A program made the translations under genes and the position numbers. From Tateyamaria omphalii (lineage in GTDB: Bacteria; Pseudomonadota; Alphaproteobacteria; Rhodobacterales; Rhodobacteraceae): 64,000 nt of DNA. Location: NCBI RefSeq assembly GCF_014651375.1, contig NZ_BMWT01000001.1, forward strand, positions 1,073,680-1,137,679, given 5' to 3'. Positions 26,834 to 36,975 of the stretch are shown piece by piece (position 1 is the first letter of the stretch; every line of letters begins with the position of its first letter). Below the pieces are notes generated by a model. The model worked only from the letters and a program-made list of their open reading frames with translations, did no database searches and was not told where the DNA came from.

Positions 26834-27406
26834 TTAGCCCTGGGCTTGAACCCGTTCTTCGCGCTCAGGCATTGGTTCGCGCGGCGGTCGCCCAATGACA
26901 TCCTTCAGTTCGTCCAGCTCGATGAAGTTGTCAGCTTGACGCCGCAGGTCGTCCGAAATCATCGGTGGTTGGCTACGGATCGTCGATACTACAGAGACTC
27001 GAACGCCCTGACGCTGCAGGCTTTCCACAAGCGGACGAAAATCCCCGTCGCCCGAAAATAGAACGATGTGGTCAACGCGCGGTGCAAGTTCCATGGCGTC
27101 CACCGCTAATTCGATGTCCATGTTCCCCTTCACCTTACGGCGACCCATCGAGTCGGTGTATTCCTTGGCTGGCTTGGTCACCATGGTAAAGCCGTTGTAG
27201 TTCAACCAATCGACCAAAGGCCGGATTGGCGAATACTCGTCATTTTCCAACAGCGCGGTGTAGTAAAAAGCACGAAGCAACTTGCCTCGCCGCATGAACT
27301 CCTGCCTCAGTAACTTGTAGTCAATATCGAACCCAAGCGCTTTGGCCGCGGCGTATAAGTTCGATCCGTCGATGAACAGCGCCAGCCGTTCGTCTTTGTA
27401 AAACAT
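26834..27406 (-). CDS. NYN domain protein (LabA/DUF88 family)
   Basis: 190 residues, PIN-like NYN nuclease fold. Acidic active-site residues are visible in ALFIDGSNLYAAAK (Asp near 11), GNMDIELAVDAM (near 95) and LFSGDGDFRPLVE (near 118). Family members are predicted RNases or RNA-binding proteins of the LabA group. ATG 27406 follows GGAAGGAC; the frame upstream to 27532 has no family character. Divergent from folK. Confidence 0.88.
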   Translation of the reverse strand: MFYKDERLALFIDGSNLYAAAKALGFDIDYKLLRQEFMRRGKLLRAFYYTALLENDEYSPIRPLVDWLNYNGFTMVTKPAKEYTDSMGRRKVKGNMDIELAVDAMELAPRVDHIVLFSGDGDFRPLVESLQRQGVRVSVVSTIRSQPPMISDDLRRQADNFIELDELKDVIGRPPREPMPEREERVQAQG

Positions 27407-27505
27407 AAAATGTCCTTCCGAAAATTCGGGTACCGCCTGTGATTTCCGTGAGTGAGTGCGTAAAAACGCGTGGAGACGGTTCTTGAAAAATAGGTGATTT
27501 TCAAT

Positions 27506-28117
27506 ATGTCGCAAGTCACTGATGACATGCAAATAGGCAAAACTACGCCATGTAACGGTACAAAATTGCTAGTTGCCCTAGGGTCAAACATGCATTCCAG
27601 TATCGGAACACCCGTCGAAACGCTCCAAAAGGCCGTCGATTCGATTGAAGAAATGGGGGCTGTGATTCGCGGGCGCAGTCGCTTTTTCCGCACTCCAGCC
27701 GTTCCTGCCGGCAGTGGCCCAGACTTCGTAAATGCGGCCATCTCGATAAATGCGCACTGGTCATCTACCGAAGCAATTGCCCGTTTGCACGAGGTTGAGT
27801 CTCGCCTTGGCCGCCGCCGTAAGGTGCGATGGGAGCAGCGTGTCATCGACTTGGATTTGTTGGCGCACGATCAAATGATCAGGCCAAGCGTTCAGGTTTT
27901 GCGTCGGTGGATGGAATTACCGGTGCAAAAACAGAAAGAAATGGCTCCTGGCCAATTGTTGTTGCCGCATCCCAGGATGCACGAGCGTGCGTTTGTATTG
28001 GTGCCTTTGGCGGATGTAGAACCCGATTGGATACATCCGATTACCCGCAAGTCCGTGTCGGAGATGCAGGACGCGCTGCCAGCTGCAGAAATTGAGGCGA
28101 TCGTGCCCATCGAATAG
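27506..28117 (+). CDS. folK: 2-amino-4-hydroxy-6-hydroxymethyldihydropteridine pyrophosphokinase
   Basis: 203 residues. Transfers pyrophosphate from ATP to hydroxymethyl-dihydropterin in folate synthesis. Motifs: LLVALGSNMHSSIGTP near the N-terminus, FFRTPAVPAGSGPDFVNAA, and the metal-binding RVIDLDLLAHD near 115; LPHPRMHERAFVLVPLADV closes the domain. ATG 27506 lies eight bases after AGGTGA. An insertion around residues 130-150 is longer than in E. coli FolK. Confidence 0.93.
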   Translation: MSQVTDDMQIGKTTPCNGTKLLVALGSNMHSSIGTPVETLQKAVDSIEEMGAVIRGRSRFFRTPAVPAGSGPDFVNAAISINAHWSSTEAIARLHEVESRLGRRRKVRWEQRVIDLDLLAHDQMIRPSVQVLRRWMELPVQKQKEMAPGQLLLPHPRMHERAFVLVPLADVEPDWIHPITRKSVSEMQDALPAAEIEAIVPIE

Positions 28118-28121
28118 GCGC

Positions 28122-28150
28122 TTGTCATTCTGTCCGATCGGGCCTAGATA
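28122..28150 (+). promoter_or_regulatory. Candidate sigma-70 promoter of rpoZ-rsh
   Basis: TTGTCA (28122-28127) and TAGATA (28145-28150) with the ideal 17-base spacer, 40 bases before the rpoZ start. Predicted from consensus only. Confidence 0.5.
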
Positions 28151-28189
28151 ACGTCCTTCTATCTATTCCGCCTGATCTGGAGCACACCC

Positions 28190-28543
28190 ATGGCCCGCGT
28201 GACCGTTGAAGACTGCGTTGACAAGGTTCCGAACCGTTTTGAGCTGGTGATGCTGGCCGCGCATCGCGCCCGTGAAATTTCGTCTGGGGCGCCTATCACT
28301 GTCGACCGCGACAACGACAAGAACCCTGTTGTATCGCTGCGTGAGATTGCGGAAGAGACACAGAGCTCGGAAGAGCTGCGTGAGCGTCTGATCGAGTCCA
28401 ATCAGAGCCAGATTGAGGTCGACGAGGCCGAGGAAGACGCAATGGCGCTTCTTATGGGGGCCGAACAGGACAAGCCGGAAGAAGACAGCATGTCCGAAGA
28501 GATGCTTCTGCGTCAGCTGATGGCGGCGCAAGGTCAGGGCTGA
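28190..28543 (+). CDS. rpoZ: RNA polymerase omega subunit
   Basis: 117 residues. Opens with [20 protein letters not shown], and [12 protein letters not shown] carries the conserved omega core that clamps the beta-prime subunit. An acidic C-terminal tail is typical of alphaproteobacteria. Twenty-one bases before rsh, the common rpoZ-spoT arrangement, linking polymerase and (p)ppGpp. Confidence 0.97.
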   Translation: MARVTVEDCVDKVPNRFELVMLAAHRAREISSGAPITVDRDNDKNPVVSLREIAEETQSSEELRERLIESNQSQIEVDEAEEDAMALLMGAEQDKPEEDSMSEEMLLRQLMAAQGQG

Positions 28544-28564
28544 CCCTAGTCAGGCGCGGACCGG

Positions 28565-30706
28565 ATGATCTCTGACGACGATCTGATCGCGCTGGTCCGC
28601 AACTACAACCCCAAGACAAACGAAGACCTGATCCGCCGGGCGTATGCTTTTGGTGGCCAGATGCATGATGGGCAATTCCGGCATTCCGGGGAGCCCTACT
28701 TTTCGCATCCGGTCGCTGTTGCCGCAATCCTGACTGAGCAGCAGCTGGACGATGCCACCATCGTCACCGCCCTTCTGCATGACACTATTGAGGACACCAA
28801 GGCCAGCTATGCCATGGTATCCGAACTGTTCGGAGAAGAGGTTGCCAAGTTGGTGGACGGCGTCACCAAGTTGACCAACCTGCAGCTGTCGAGTGTCGAG
28901 ACGAAACAAGCTGAAAACTTCCGCAAGCTGTTCATGGCGATGTCCAAGGATATGCGCGTCATCCTGGTCAAGCTCAGTGACCGCCTGCACAATATGCGCA
29001 CCATCAAGTCCATGCGCCCGGACAAGCAGGTTCAGAAAGCTCGCGAGACAATGGACATCTTCGCCCCCCTTGCTGGTCGCATGGGGATGCAATGGATGCG
29101 GGAGGAACTGGAAGATCTGGCATTCAAGGTGCTCAACCCCGATGCGCGATCTTCCATCATTCGCCGTTTCATCACGATGCAGCGTGAAACTGGAGACGTC
29201 ATCCAGCGCATTACTGGCGATATGCGATTTGAGCTGGAAAAGGTGCATATCGAGGCGGAAGTGTTTGGCCGCGCCAAGAAACCGTATTCCATTTGGCGCA
29301 AGATGCAGGAAAAGGATCAGTCCTTTTCCCGTCTGTCCGACATCTACGGCTTTCGCGTGATCACGGGTTCGGAAGAAGACTGCTATCGCGCCCTAGGGGC
29401 CATTCATCAGCGGTGGCGCGCGGTGCCGGGACGGTTCAAGGACTACATCAGCCAACCAAAAACCAACGGGTACCGGTCTATCCACACCACCGTATCAGGT
29501 CGCGATGGAAAACGCGTCGAGGTGCAAATCCGCACCCGTCAGATGCACGATGTGGCGGAAACGGGTGTAGCTGCGCACTGGTCCTATCGTGACGGTGTAC
29601 GGTCTCAGAACCCGTTTGCTGTTGATCCGGCAAAGTGGATTTCGCAACTGACCGAACAGTTTGACAGTGAAGAGGACCACGAAGACTTCCTCGAGGCCGT
29701 TAAGCTGGAGATGTACTCCGACCAGGTGTTCTGCTTCACTCCAAAGGGTGAAGTGGTGAAGTTGCCGAGGGGAGCGACGCCCATCGACTTTGCTTACGCG
29801 ATTCACACAAGGATCGGAAACGCCTGTGTCGGGGCCAAAGTCGATGGGATGCGTGTGCCATTGTGGACTCGCGTCAAAAACGGCCAGTCGGTTGATATCA
29901 TCACCGCCGAGGGCCAGACACCACAAGCAACATGGCTGGAAATTGCTACGACTGGCAAAGCCAAGACAGCCATCCGTCGGTCTCTTCGCGAGGCCGATCG
30001 TGATCGGTTCATCACACTGGGGCGTGAGTTGGCCCGATCCGCTTTTGCCCATGTACGCAAGAAGGCCACGGACAAGGCGCTGGATGCCGCTGCCAAACGA
30101 TTGCGACTTAAGAATGCGGATGAGGTGTTGGCGCGCCTTGGGTCTGCCGAGTTGACTGGGCGTGAGGTTGTGCAAGCCATCTACCCCGATCTTACACCGA
30201 AGTCTGGCAAGCAGGTGGATGCCCGCCGCGCCGTGATTGGGCTTTTGCCTGGTCAATCGTTCCAGCGCGCAACATGCTGCGAGCCTTTGCCGGGAGAGCG
30301 TATTGTCGGGATTACCTTCAGGGGTGAAGGCGTGGTGGTGCACGCCATCGACTGCGCCCGCCTTGTCGAGTATGAAAAGCAACCTGACCGCTGGTTGGAT
30401 TTGCATTGGCATGATGGCAGCCATCCGGCGGTGTATGGGGTGACGCTTGATCTGACCATTGGCAACGACGCTGGTGTTCTGGGACGCATTTGCACATTGA
30501 TTGGCGAGAGCAGGGCCAATATTTCAAATCTCGAATTCGTGGATCGTAAACCTGACTTCTTTAGGTTGATGGTCTACGTAGAGCTTCGGGACGCCCAGCA
30601 TTTGCATACGCTGATGGGGGCGCTTCAAGCAGAGAGTGATGTGGCTGCCATTGACCGCTTCCGTCGCCCCGAGCCACCGGCAGGGCAAGCGATGGTCTCG
30701 GGATAA
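28565..30706 (+). CDS. rsh: Bifunctional (p)ppGpp synthetase/hydrolase (RelA/SpoT homologue)
   Basis: 713 residues. HD hydrolase domain with YFSHPVAVA and ALLHDTIEDT (near 45-80), synthetase domain with YGFRVITGSEEDCYRALG (near 260) and SQPKTNGYRSIHTTV, TGS domain (near 390-450), and C-terminal ACT domain (near 625-700). Both catalytic domains look intact, so it should make and degrade (p)ppGpp. The only RSH visible here; alphaproteobacteria typically have one. Confidence 0.96.
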   Translation: MISDDDLIALVRNYNPKTNEDLIRRAYAFGGQMHDGQFRHSGEPYFSHPVAVAAILTEQQLDDATIVTALLHDTIEDTKASYAMVSELFGEEVAKLVDGVTKLTNLQLSSVETKQAENFRKLFMAMSKDMRVILVKLSDRLHNMRTIKSMRPDKQVQKARETMDIFAPLAGRMGMQWMREELEDLAFKVLNPDARSSIIRRFITMQRETGDVIQRITGDMRFELEKVHIEAEVFGRAKKPYSIWRKMQEKDQSFSRLSDIYGFRVITGSEEDCYRALGAIHQRWRAVPGRFKDYISQPKTNGYRSIHTTVSGRDGKRVEVQIRTRQMHDVAETGVAAHWSYRDGVRSQNPFAVDPAKWISQLTEQFDSEEDHEDFLEAVKLEMYSDQVFCFTPKGEVVKLPRGATPIDFAYAIHTRIGNACVGAKVDGMRVPLWTRVKNGQSVDIITAEGQTPQATWLEIATTGKAKTAIRRSLREADRDRFITLGRELARSAFAHVRKKATDKALDAAAKRLRLKNADEVLARLGSAELTGREVVQAIYPDLTPKSGKQVDARRAVIGLLPGQSFQRATCCEPLPGERIVGITFRGEGVVVHAIDCARLVEYEKQPDRWLDLHWHDGSHPAVYGVTLDLTIGNDAGVLGRICTLIGESRANISNLEFVDRKPDFFRLMVYVELRDAQHLHTLMGALQAESDVAAIDRFRRPEPPAGQAMVSG

Positions 30707-30730
30707 GGCGCAACGAAGGGCGAAAAGACA

Positions 30731-31390
30731 TTGGTGTTCAAGCGCCGCGACCCCAAGCCATTTCTGCGCGCTGTGCTGGAATTCCTCTGGCCGCGCGGTG
30801 GGTGGGGCCGTGCGTTTCAGTATGTCAAACACCGTGTCCGTCGACTACCCGACCGCCCGGAAAAGATTGCGCGCGGCATTTGGGCGGGTGTCTTCACGAC
30901 CTTCACGCCGTTTTATGGCCTGCATTTCTTTGTCGCGGCCATTATCGCAACGGCCATGCGTGGAAACATTGTTGCGTCTTTGATGGCGACCTTTTTTGGC
31001 AACCCGCTGACCTATGTTCCGATCGGCGTTGTGTCACTGCAGACAGGCCACTGGCTGCTTGGGGCCGAAATGAAGGAAGAAACGGAACGTTCCTTTGGGG
31101 GCAAGTTCGTCGATGCGGGGTCGGATCTGTGGCAAAACCTGAAGCATGTGCTGATCGGAGAGCCACGGGACTGGACCAAGCTGAGCATCTTCTATGACGA
31201 GATTTTCTTTCCCTACCTGATTGGTGGCATCATTCCCGGCATTATTGCAGCAACCATCTGCTACTACGTGTCGGTGCCCGTCATTCGCGCCTATCAGAAG
31301 CGGCGCAGGGGAGCGATCAAGGCAAAGTTCGAGGCGCTGAAGGCGAAGGCGGCAAGCAAGGCTGCCGCAGCAAAGCCAAAGACCGACTAG
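30731..31390 (+). CDS. DUF2062 membrane protein
   Basis: 219 residues. Conserved RGIWAGVFTTFTPFYGLHF and NPLTYVPIG motifs of DUF2062, with three predicted membrane helices and a Lys/Ala-rich C-terminal tail. Function unknown. Starts at TTG 30731 (GTG 30734 is the next codon), 24 bases after rsh, so probably in its operon. Confidence 0.85.
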   Translation: MVFKRRDPKPFLRAVLEFLWPRGGWGRAFQYVKHRVRRLPDRPEKIARGIWAGVFTTFTPFYGLHFFVAAIIATAMRGNIVASLMATFFGNPLTYVPIGVVSLQTGHWLLGAEMKEETERSFGGKFVDAGSDLWQNLKHVLIGEPRDWTKLSIFYDEIFFPYLIGGIIPGIIAATICYYVSVPVIRAYQKRRRGAIKAKFEALKAKAASKAAAAKPKTD

Positions 31391-31481
31391 CGACTTGGTA
31401 CAATTTTTCGGCTTTGTCCGTATGTTCAGGCATTTGCTTCCGCACTAGGTTGAGCGCGAAGACATTGGAAGGACGATGCCG

Positions 31482-32243
31482 ATGACAGCCCCGCTGGGAC
31501 AACTTCGCCTTGGTGTGAATATCGATCACGTGGCCACGGTGCGCAACGCACGCGGTGGCGATACACCGGACCCGCTGCGCGCGGCAAAACTGGCAGAGGC
31601 GGCGGGCGCGGATGGGATCACGGCCCACTTGCGCGAAGATCGCAGGCATATTTCTGATGCCGATATCGAAGGGCTGATGGATGTTTTGTCGGTGCCGCTG
31701 AATTTCGAGATGGCAGCGACCGAAGAGATGCAGTCCATTGCGTTGCGCCACAAGCCGCATGCCGTCTGCATCGTTCCAGAAAAGCGCGAAGAGCGGACGA
31801 CTGAGGGTGGCCTAGAGGTTGCGCGGGAAGAAAACCGTTTGGCCCATTTTATTGCACCCCTGCGTGAGGCGGGTTGCCGGGTGTCCATCTTCATTGCAGC
31901 CGACAAGCGTCAGATTGAGGCTGCTCACCGTATCGGTGCACAGGTGATTGAGTTGCACTCCGGTGCCTATTGCGATGCCCATCACGAAGGGCGTTTTGAT
32001 GACTGCGACCGAGAACTGGAGGCGATGCGCGAGATGTCGAGTTTCGCGCATTCGCTGGGACTAGAAGTGCATGTGGGCCATGGTCTGACCTATGAAACCG
32101 TGTCACCGGTCGCTGCCTTTCCAGAGGTGATGGAACTGAACATCGGGCATTTCCTGATTGGCGAGGCCATTTTCCTGGGGCTTGACCCGGCCATTCGCGA
32201 AATGCGGCGCCTCATGGATGAGGCGCGCGAGGTCATCACGTGA
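31482..32243 (+). CDS. pdxJ: Pyridoxine 5'-phosphate synthase
   Basis: 253 residues. Condenses 1-deoxyxylulose 5-phosphate and 3-amino-2-oxopropyl phosphate to pyridoxine 5'-phosphate. [17 protein letters not shown] opens the TIM barrel; [19 protein letters not shown] and [10 protein letters not shown] contain the active-site His/Glu residues. ATG 31482 has GGAAGGA with good spacing; ATG 31476 is possible. First gene of the pdxJ-acpS-lepB-rnc-era run. Confidence 0.95.
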   Translation: MTAPLGQLRLGVNIDHVATVRNARGGDTPDPLRAAKLAEAAGADGITAHLREDRRHISDADIEGLMDVLSVPLNFEMAATEEMQSIALRHKPHAVCIVPEKREERTTEGGLEVAREENRLAHFIAPLREAGCRVSIFIAADKRQIEAAHRIGAQVIELHSGAYCDAHHEGRFDDCDRELEAMREMSSFAHSLGLEVHVGHGLTYETVSPVAAFPEVMELNIGHFLIGEAIFLGLDPAIREMRRLMDEAREVIT

Positions 32244-32692
32244 TGCGCTTGTCGGCCCTGCTTTTTGCTTTGATGTGTGCCATTTCCGTGCCTCCGGCGA
32301 AGGGGCAACACAGCGAATGGCCTGATCTGGACCAACTGTTGTTTTCGACTTTGACGGCGTCGGGTACGGCAGAGGCGTCTTTCTGGTTGCCGGATCAAGC
32401 GGATCCCGCAGCGGCAACGCGGGCTTTGGGCATTGTTTACGAGCACATACCCGGTTCAGCCGGGAACACGTCTATCGCGGTGGGCCTTTTTCAGCGAACA
32501 ACTGCAGGTTGGGGATTTGTCGGTCCGGTTGAGAACGTGTTTGGGCATTTGCCAAGTGACGCAACATTTGGTCCGACCCATGTAGAGCTGACCACAATCA
32601 TGCCGGGGCCGGATGACCCACGATGCTGTCCAACACTGCCTGTGCGCTGGCGCATCAGCCTTGCATCTCGGACAGTACAGCGCTTGAATTGA
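32243..32692 (+). CDS. Periplasmic hypothetical protein
   Basis: 149 residues with a signal peptide ([21 protein letters not shown]). The mature part has an RCCPT motif followed by a strand (PVRWRIS) near the C-terminus; the paired Cys suggests a disulfide. No family recognised. The ATG shares a base with the pdxJ stop, so it is cotranscribed. Confidence 0.6.
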   Translation: MRLSALLFALMCAISVPPAKGQHSEWPDLDQLLFSTLTASGTAEASFWLPDQADPAAATRALGIVYEHIPGSAGNTSIAVGLFQRTTAGWGFVGPVENVFGHLPSDATFGPTHVELTTIMPGPDDPRCCPTLPVRWRISLASRTVQRLN

Positions 32693-32726
32693 CCGGCGTG
32701 AGGCCAAAAACGAGGGGACCCGCTGG

Positions 32727-33041
32727 ATGATCCGCCACTGTGTGTTTTTACGTCTGTCACCCAAAGCTGATACGGCAGAGCTGGACAAGATCATGCTGGA
32801 TCTTGAGGATTTGGTGCGGCGATTGGACGGGTGTTCCGGGTTCCGCGCTGGTCCGAACCGAGACTACGAGGGTAAGACGCCCGACTATCCCTACGGTTTC
32901 ACACTGGATGCCGAGAATGCAGAGGCGTTGGCCGCCTATGCGGTGGATCCAGAGCATCAGGCTTTGGGTGCGCAGCTTGTGACGCTATGTGACGTCGGCG
33001 GCGACGGTATTGTCGTTTACGATATTGAGGCACCTGCGTGA
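32727..33041 (+). CDS. Dabb (stress-responsive A/B barrel) protein
   Basis: 104 residues. IRHCVFLRLSPKAD at the start, FRAGPNRDYE, and YAVDPEHQALG near the end are typical of the dimeric ferredoxin-like Dabb fold. Small cytoplasmic protein; in other organisms it binds or protects small molecules, and the role is unknown here. Part of the pdxJ operon. Confidence 0.82.
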   Translation: MIRHCVFLRLSPKADTAELDKIMLDLEDLVRRLDGCSGFRAGPNRDYEGKTPDYPYGFTLDAENAEALAAYAVDPEHQALGAQLVTLCDVGGDGIVVYDIEAPA

Positions 33042-33089
33042 TCCTGTCGTGCCCGAGTCGGCTCAGGGCCGCAAACCAAGGAGTGTTTG

Positions 33090-33710
33090 ATGGGACCTGA
33101 ATTCGTTGCCATATGGATTGCATGGCTGTTGGCCGGTGGGTCGCCGGGCCCGGCGACCATGGGCATTGCGGGCACTGCGATGTCTGCCGGGCGCGCTTCG
33201 GCGCTTGCATTTGCCACCGGGATTCTTGCCGGATCGGCAAGTTGGGGTATCGCGGCAGCTTTGGGGCTGTCGGCGATCATGCTGACCCATGTCTGGGTTT
33301 TTGAAGTCATCCGGTATGTTGGTGTGGCATACTTGGCTTGGCTGGCGTTCAAAGCCTTGAAAAGTGCTTGGCAAGGTGGAGACACCGCTGTTGGCACGCC
33401 ATTTTCCGGCTCCGCGCGCAGTCTGTTTCTGAAAGGGGCAGCTATTCACATCACCAACCCCAAGGCCATCCTGAGCTGGGGATCGATCTATGCCATTGCC
33501 TTACCCGCGGATGCACAGCCGGCGGCTGTTTTCCAGTGTTTCGCCTATCTTTATGCAGGCTCCATCCTGATTTTCATCGGTTATGCGTTGCTGTTTTCAA
33601 GCGCGCGGGTTGTGACCGTCTATCGCAAGGCGCGTCGCTGGTTCGAACTGGCCTTTGCGGGCTTTTTCGGGGTCGCGAGCTACAAGATTCTGACGGCGCG
33701 GTTGCAATGA
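33090..33710 (+). CDS. LysE/RhtB family exporter
   Basis: 206 residues, six membrane helices. [20 protein letters not shown] and [12 protein letters not shown] are the two family signatures. Exports an unknown amino-acid-like compound. ATG 33090 follows AAGGAG at six bases. Its stop overlaps the acpS start by 4 bases, an unusual insertion between pdxJ and acpS. Confidence 0.87.
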   Translation: MGPEFVAIWIAWLLAGGSPGPATMGIAGTAMSAGRASALAFATGILAGSASWGIAAALGLSAIMLTHVWVFEVIRYVGVAYLAWLAFKALKSAWQGGDTAVGTPFSGSARSLFLKGAAIHITNPKAILSWGSIYAIALPADAQPAAVFQCFAYLYAGSILIFIGYALLFSSARVVTVYRKARRWFELAFAGFFGVASYKILTARLQ

Positions 33711-34123
33711 TTCTGGGCGTCGGCACCGATCTGGCCAATATCGACCGCATCGCAGGCACGCTGGAACGGTTTGGGGACCGGTTTCGCAATCGCGTGTTCA
33801 CAGACGTCGAACAGGCCAAGGCCGAGCGGCGCGCGGATACGCCCGGCACCTACGCCAAGCGTTGGGCGGCCAAGGAGGCCTGCTCAAAGGCGTTGGGTAC
33901 TGGCCTGCGCATGGGAATTTCGTGGAAAGACATGGCTGTGACCAACCTGAGGACCGGTCAACCGGTGATGCATGTCACGGGCTGGGCCGCCGAGAGGTTG
34001 GCGGAAATGACCCCGTCCGGGCATGAGGCGATCATCCATGTGACGTTGACCGACGATCATCCGTGGGCGCAGGCATTTGTAGTCATCGAAGCCCGCCCGA
34101 TACAATCTGAGCCTGCGCCTTGA
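33707..34123 (+). CDS. acpS: Holo-[acyl-carrier-protein] synthase
   Basis: 138 residues. Attaches 4'-phosphopantetheine from CoA to [15 protein letters not shown] carries the metal-binding Asp, and [16 protein letters not shown] the second metal ligand Glu. The start ATG 33707 overlaps the exporter stop; the open frame upstream to 33338 is only the shadow of that exporter. Upstream of lepB, the usual order. Confidence 0.95.
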   Translation: MILGVGTDLANIDRIAGTLERFGDRFRNRVFTDVEQAKAERRADTPGTYAKRWAAKEACSKALGTGLRMGISWKDMAVTNLRTGQPVMHVTGWAAERLAEMTPSGHEAIIHVTLTDDHPWAQAFVVIEARPIQSEPAP

Positions 34124-34177
34124 CACCTTCGGGCCGCGCCCGCATGTAGCCCTGAACCGACCCCGAAGGAGCGCGCA

Positions 34178-34996
34178 ATGGCCGCCAAGGAAAAGTCTCA
34201 AAACAGCGTGATCGAGACGATCAAGACCATTGTGTATGCGCTGCTGATTGCAGGTGTGTTCCGCACCCTGTTTTTCCAGCCGTTCTGGATTCCGTCGGGG
34301 TCGATGAAAGAGACGCTGCTGATTGGTGATTTCCTGTTCGTGAACAAGATGGCCTATGGCTATTCCTATGCGTCCTGCCCATCAATCCCGGCGATTGGTC
34401 TGGATGCGAAAAAGCTGTGCGGCTTCATGGGGGATGATCGCATCTGGGCAGGTGAGCCCGAGCGCGGCGATGTCGTGGTTTTTCGTCATCCAGTTTCGGG
34501 CGCTGACTTTATCAAACGGGTCATTGGCCTGCCCGGTGACACGGTGCAGGTCCGAGATGGTCAAATCATTCTGAATGGTGAGCCTGTGCCACAGGAACCA
34601 GCTGGTACCTTTACCGAAGTCTTTGATCGTCAGGGGCCGCAAGGTTTGCTGCCGCGCTGTGAAAGTGGGGCCGTTGGGCAGGGGGCCGATTGCACGAAGT
34701 CTCGTTTCCTGGAGACTTTCCCCAATGGTGAACAGCATCTGGTGTTGAACGTCGGCGTGCAGCAATCGGACAACACGCCTGTCTACCGTGTTCCGGAAGG
34801 CCACTACTTCTTTATGGGCGACAACCGGGACAACTCGTCGGACAGCCGTTTGGCGCAAGTCGCGGGTGGTGTAGGTTATGTACCTTTCGAAAATCTGATT
34901 GGGCGCGCGGACCGCGTTATGTTCTCGTCCGCTGGTCGGTCGATGCTGTTCTTCTGGACGTGGCGCAGCGATCGCTACTTCAAGGGAATCGAGTGA
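34178..34996 (+). CDS. lepB: Signal peptidase I
   Basis: 272 residues. Cleaves signal peptides on the periplasmic face. A single N-terminal membrane helix (about 14-34) precedes the nucleophile Ser in PSGSMKETL, and the general base Lys is in [24 protein letters not shown] is box E. AAGGAG precedes the ATG. Its stop overlaps the rnc GTG. Confidence 0.96.
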   Translation: MAAKEKSQNSVIETIKTIVYALLIAGVFRTLFFQPFWIPSGSMKETLLIGDFLFVNKMAYGYSYASCPSIPAIGLDAKKLCGFMGDDRIWAGEPERGDVVVFRHPVSGADFIKRVIGLPGDTVQVRDGQIILNGEPVPQEPAGTFTEVFDRQGPQGLLPRCESGAVGQGADCTKSRFLETFPNGEQHLVLNVGVQQSDNTPVYRVPEGHYFFMGDNRDNSSDSRLAQVAGGVGYVPFENLIGRADRVMFSSAGRSMLFFWTWRSDRYFKGIE

Positions 34997-35679
34997 AACT
35001 GGCGACCGAACTGACGGCCTTTGAAGGCCGGATCGGGCACCGCTTCGCGACGCCCGATTTGCTGGTAGAGGCGGTGACCCATGCGTCGATGTCTTCCCCC
35101 ACGCGGTCGGACAATCAGCGTCTGGAATTTCTTGGGGATAGGGTCTTGGGTCTCGTGATGGCGCAGGCGTTGCTTGAAGCCGATCCAGGAGCAGCCGAGG
35201 GGACCTTGGCCCCGCGGTTCAATGCCTTGGTGCGGAAAGAGACCTGCGCCGACGTCGCCCGGGATGTCGATCTGGGGGCTGTGCTGCGATTGGGCCGGTC
35301 CGAGATGTTGTCCGGTGGTCGGCGCAAGCAGGCACTTCTGGGCGATGCAGTCGAGGCTGTGATTGCTGCCGTCTATCTTGACGCGGGATTTGATGCTGCC
35401 AAGGCGCTGATCCTTCGCCTTTGGGGGGATCGGATCGCCCGGGTCGACGCGGATGCGCGCGATGCCAAGACCGCCCTGCAGGAATGGGCGCAGGCCCGCG
35501 GTCTGACGCCGCCTCAATATGTTGAGACCGGTCGCTCGGGGCCGGATCATCAACCGATTTTCACAATTGCCGCACGTCTGTCCACGGGGGCCGAAGCCAC
35601 GGCCACAGCCGGATCGAAGCGCGAAGCACAGCAAGCGGCCGCGCAAGCCCTCTTGCAGGAACTGGAGGGATTGGCATGA
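34993..35679 (+). CDS. rnc: Ribonuclease III
   Basis: 228 residues. Cuts double-stranded RNA, including rRNA precursors. The signature reads [13 protein letters not shown] (usually NERLEFLGD; Gln replaces the first Glu), with further acidic catalytic residues in [16 protein letters not shown]. The dsRNA-binding domain covers about 155-225. GTG 34993 overlaps lepB (GTGA). Overlaps era by 4 bases. Confidence 0.95.
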   Translation: MKLATELTAFEGRIGHRFATPDLLVEAVTHASMSSPTRSDNQRLEFLGDRVLGLVMAQALLEADPGAAEGTLAPRFNALVRKETCADVARDVDLGAVLRLGRSEMLSGGRRKQALLGDAVEAVIAAVYLDAGFDAAKALILRLWGDRIARVDADARDAKTALQEWAQARGLTPPQYVETGRSGPDHQPIFTIAARLSTGAEATATAGSKREAQQAAAQALLQELEGLA

Positions 35680-36584
35680 CCACCCGCGCGGGCTTTGTCG
35701 CCTTGATCGGAGAACCCAATGCGGGCAAGTCCACCCTGCTGAACACCATGGTCGGTGCCAAGGTCAGCATTGTCACCCACAAGGTGCAGACCACGCGCGC
35801 CCGCATTCGTGGGGTGGCGATGGAAGGGAACAGCCAAATCGTCTTTGTGGACACGCCCGGCCTGTTCCAGCCGCGCCGCCGTCTGGATCGCGCAATGGTC
35901 GCTGCCGCCTGGGGCGGGGCTGCTGATGCTGATGTGGTGGTGCTGATGGTCGAAGCACACCGTGGCGTGACGGCCGGTGTCGAGCGCATTCTGGATGGCA
36001 TGTCCGAGATCGGGCAGGGGCGCACTGTAGCCCTTGCCATCAACAAGATTGATCGGGTTGAAGCGCCGGTTCTACTGGGCCTGACCAAAGATCTGAATGA
36101 GCGGTTTGATTTCGCGGAAACCTTCATGATCTCGGCAGAGAAGGGCCATGGCGTGGATGCGCTGCGTCAGTGGCTGGCTGGGCAAGTGCCCGAGGGACCG
36201 TGGCTGTATCCAGAGGATCAGATTGCCGATCTGCCGATGCGTATGATCGCCGCCGAGATGACCCGCGAAAAGCTGACCCTGCGCTTGCATCAGGAATTGC
36301 CCTATCAGCTGACGGTCGAGACGGAAGCGTGGGAAGAGCGTAAGGACGGGTCTGCCAAGGTGGACCAGATCATCTATGTCAGCCGCGACGGGCACAAGGG
36401 CATCGTGTTGGGGCATCGTGGCGAGACCATCAAGGCGGTGAGCAAGGCGGCGCGGGAGGAACTGGCGGAGTTTCTGGGCCGCAAAGTACACTTGTTCCTG
36501 CAGGTCAAAGTGCGCGAGAAATGGCTGGATGAAGCCGAACGCTACGACCAGATGGGCCTGGATTTCAAAGATGGCAACGCCTGA
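35676..36584 (+). CDS. era: GTPase Era
   Basis: 302 residues. Ribosome-assembly GTPase that binds the 3' end of 16S rRNA. G1 [13 protein letters not shown]2 TRARIRG, G3 DTPG, G4 NKID, and G5 SAEKG are all present. The C-terminal KH domain contains [17 protein letters not shown]. Coupled to rnc by an ATGA overlap. Confidence 0.96.
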   Translation: MTTRAGFVALIGEPNAGKSTLLNTMVGAKVSIVTHKVQTTRARIRGVAMEGNSQIVFVDTPGLFQPRRRLDRAMVAAAWGGAADADVVVLMVEAHRGVTAGVERILDGMSEIGQGRTVALAINKIDRVEAPVLLGLTKDLNERFDFAETFMISAEKGHGVDALRQWLAGQVPEGPWLYPEDQIADLPMRMIAAEMTREKLTLRLHQELPYQLTVETEAWEERKDGSAKVDQIIYVSRDGHKGIVLGHRGETIKAVSKAAREELAEFLGRKVHLFLQVKVREKWLDEAERYDQMGLDFKDGNA

Positions 36585-36641
36585 GACATATGCCAACCGA
36601 CCCTTCGGGGAGGATTTTTCTGAAACAGGGAAGTTGAGGAC

Positions 36642-36974
36642 GTGGCACCCAAGCTGACATCGCGGTTCTGGGTGGATGCCTATCTGGCGCGGTTGCGTTT
36701 TGCTGACATTCCCGGGTTTGTCGTTGCTCATGGGGATGACACAGGCGGTGCGGTGCTGGTGAAGTTGAATACGCTTGATGGGCAAGCGGTGCTATACCAA
36801 CGCTCGTTTGACCTGATGTCTGACACACGCGTCTGGGCAGAACTGTCATCTGGTGCCGAAGGCGATGTAGATGCGGCGGTTGCCCGGCAGCGTGGGTTTG
36901 ATCCGGACCTTTGGGTGATCGAGGTCGAGGATCGCGCGGGCCGTCACTTGCTGGACCAGGACGGGTTGGCCTGA
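36642..36974 (+). CDS. DUF1491 family protein
   Basis: 110 residues. The conserved [11 protein letters not shown] start and [13 protein letters not shown] near the C-terminus define DUF1491, a cytoplasmic alphaproteobacterial family of unknown function usually found between era and recO. GTG start with GAGGA nearby. It ends one base before recO. Confidence 0.88.
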   Translation: MAPKLTSRFWVDAYLARLRFADIPGFVVAHGDDTGGAVLVKLNTLDGQAVLYQRSFDLMSDTRVWAELSSGAEGDVDAAVARQRGFDPDLWVIEVEDRAGRHLLDQDGLA

Positions 36975-36975
36975 G

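Noticed and set aside
26634..26837. Plus-strand frame through the long inverted repeat, coding for a peptide resembling the LuxR N-terminal extension
   Set aside because: The likeness (KYKR...CILMTK on both strands) is a consequence of the inverted repeat, not of two related genes.
33338..33706. Upstream extension of the acpS frame
   Set aside because: Lies entirely over the RhtB exporter in another frame; AcpS family proteins start at 33707.
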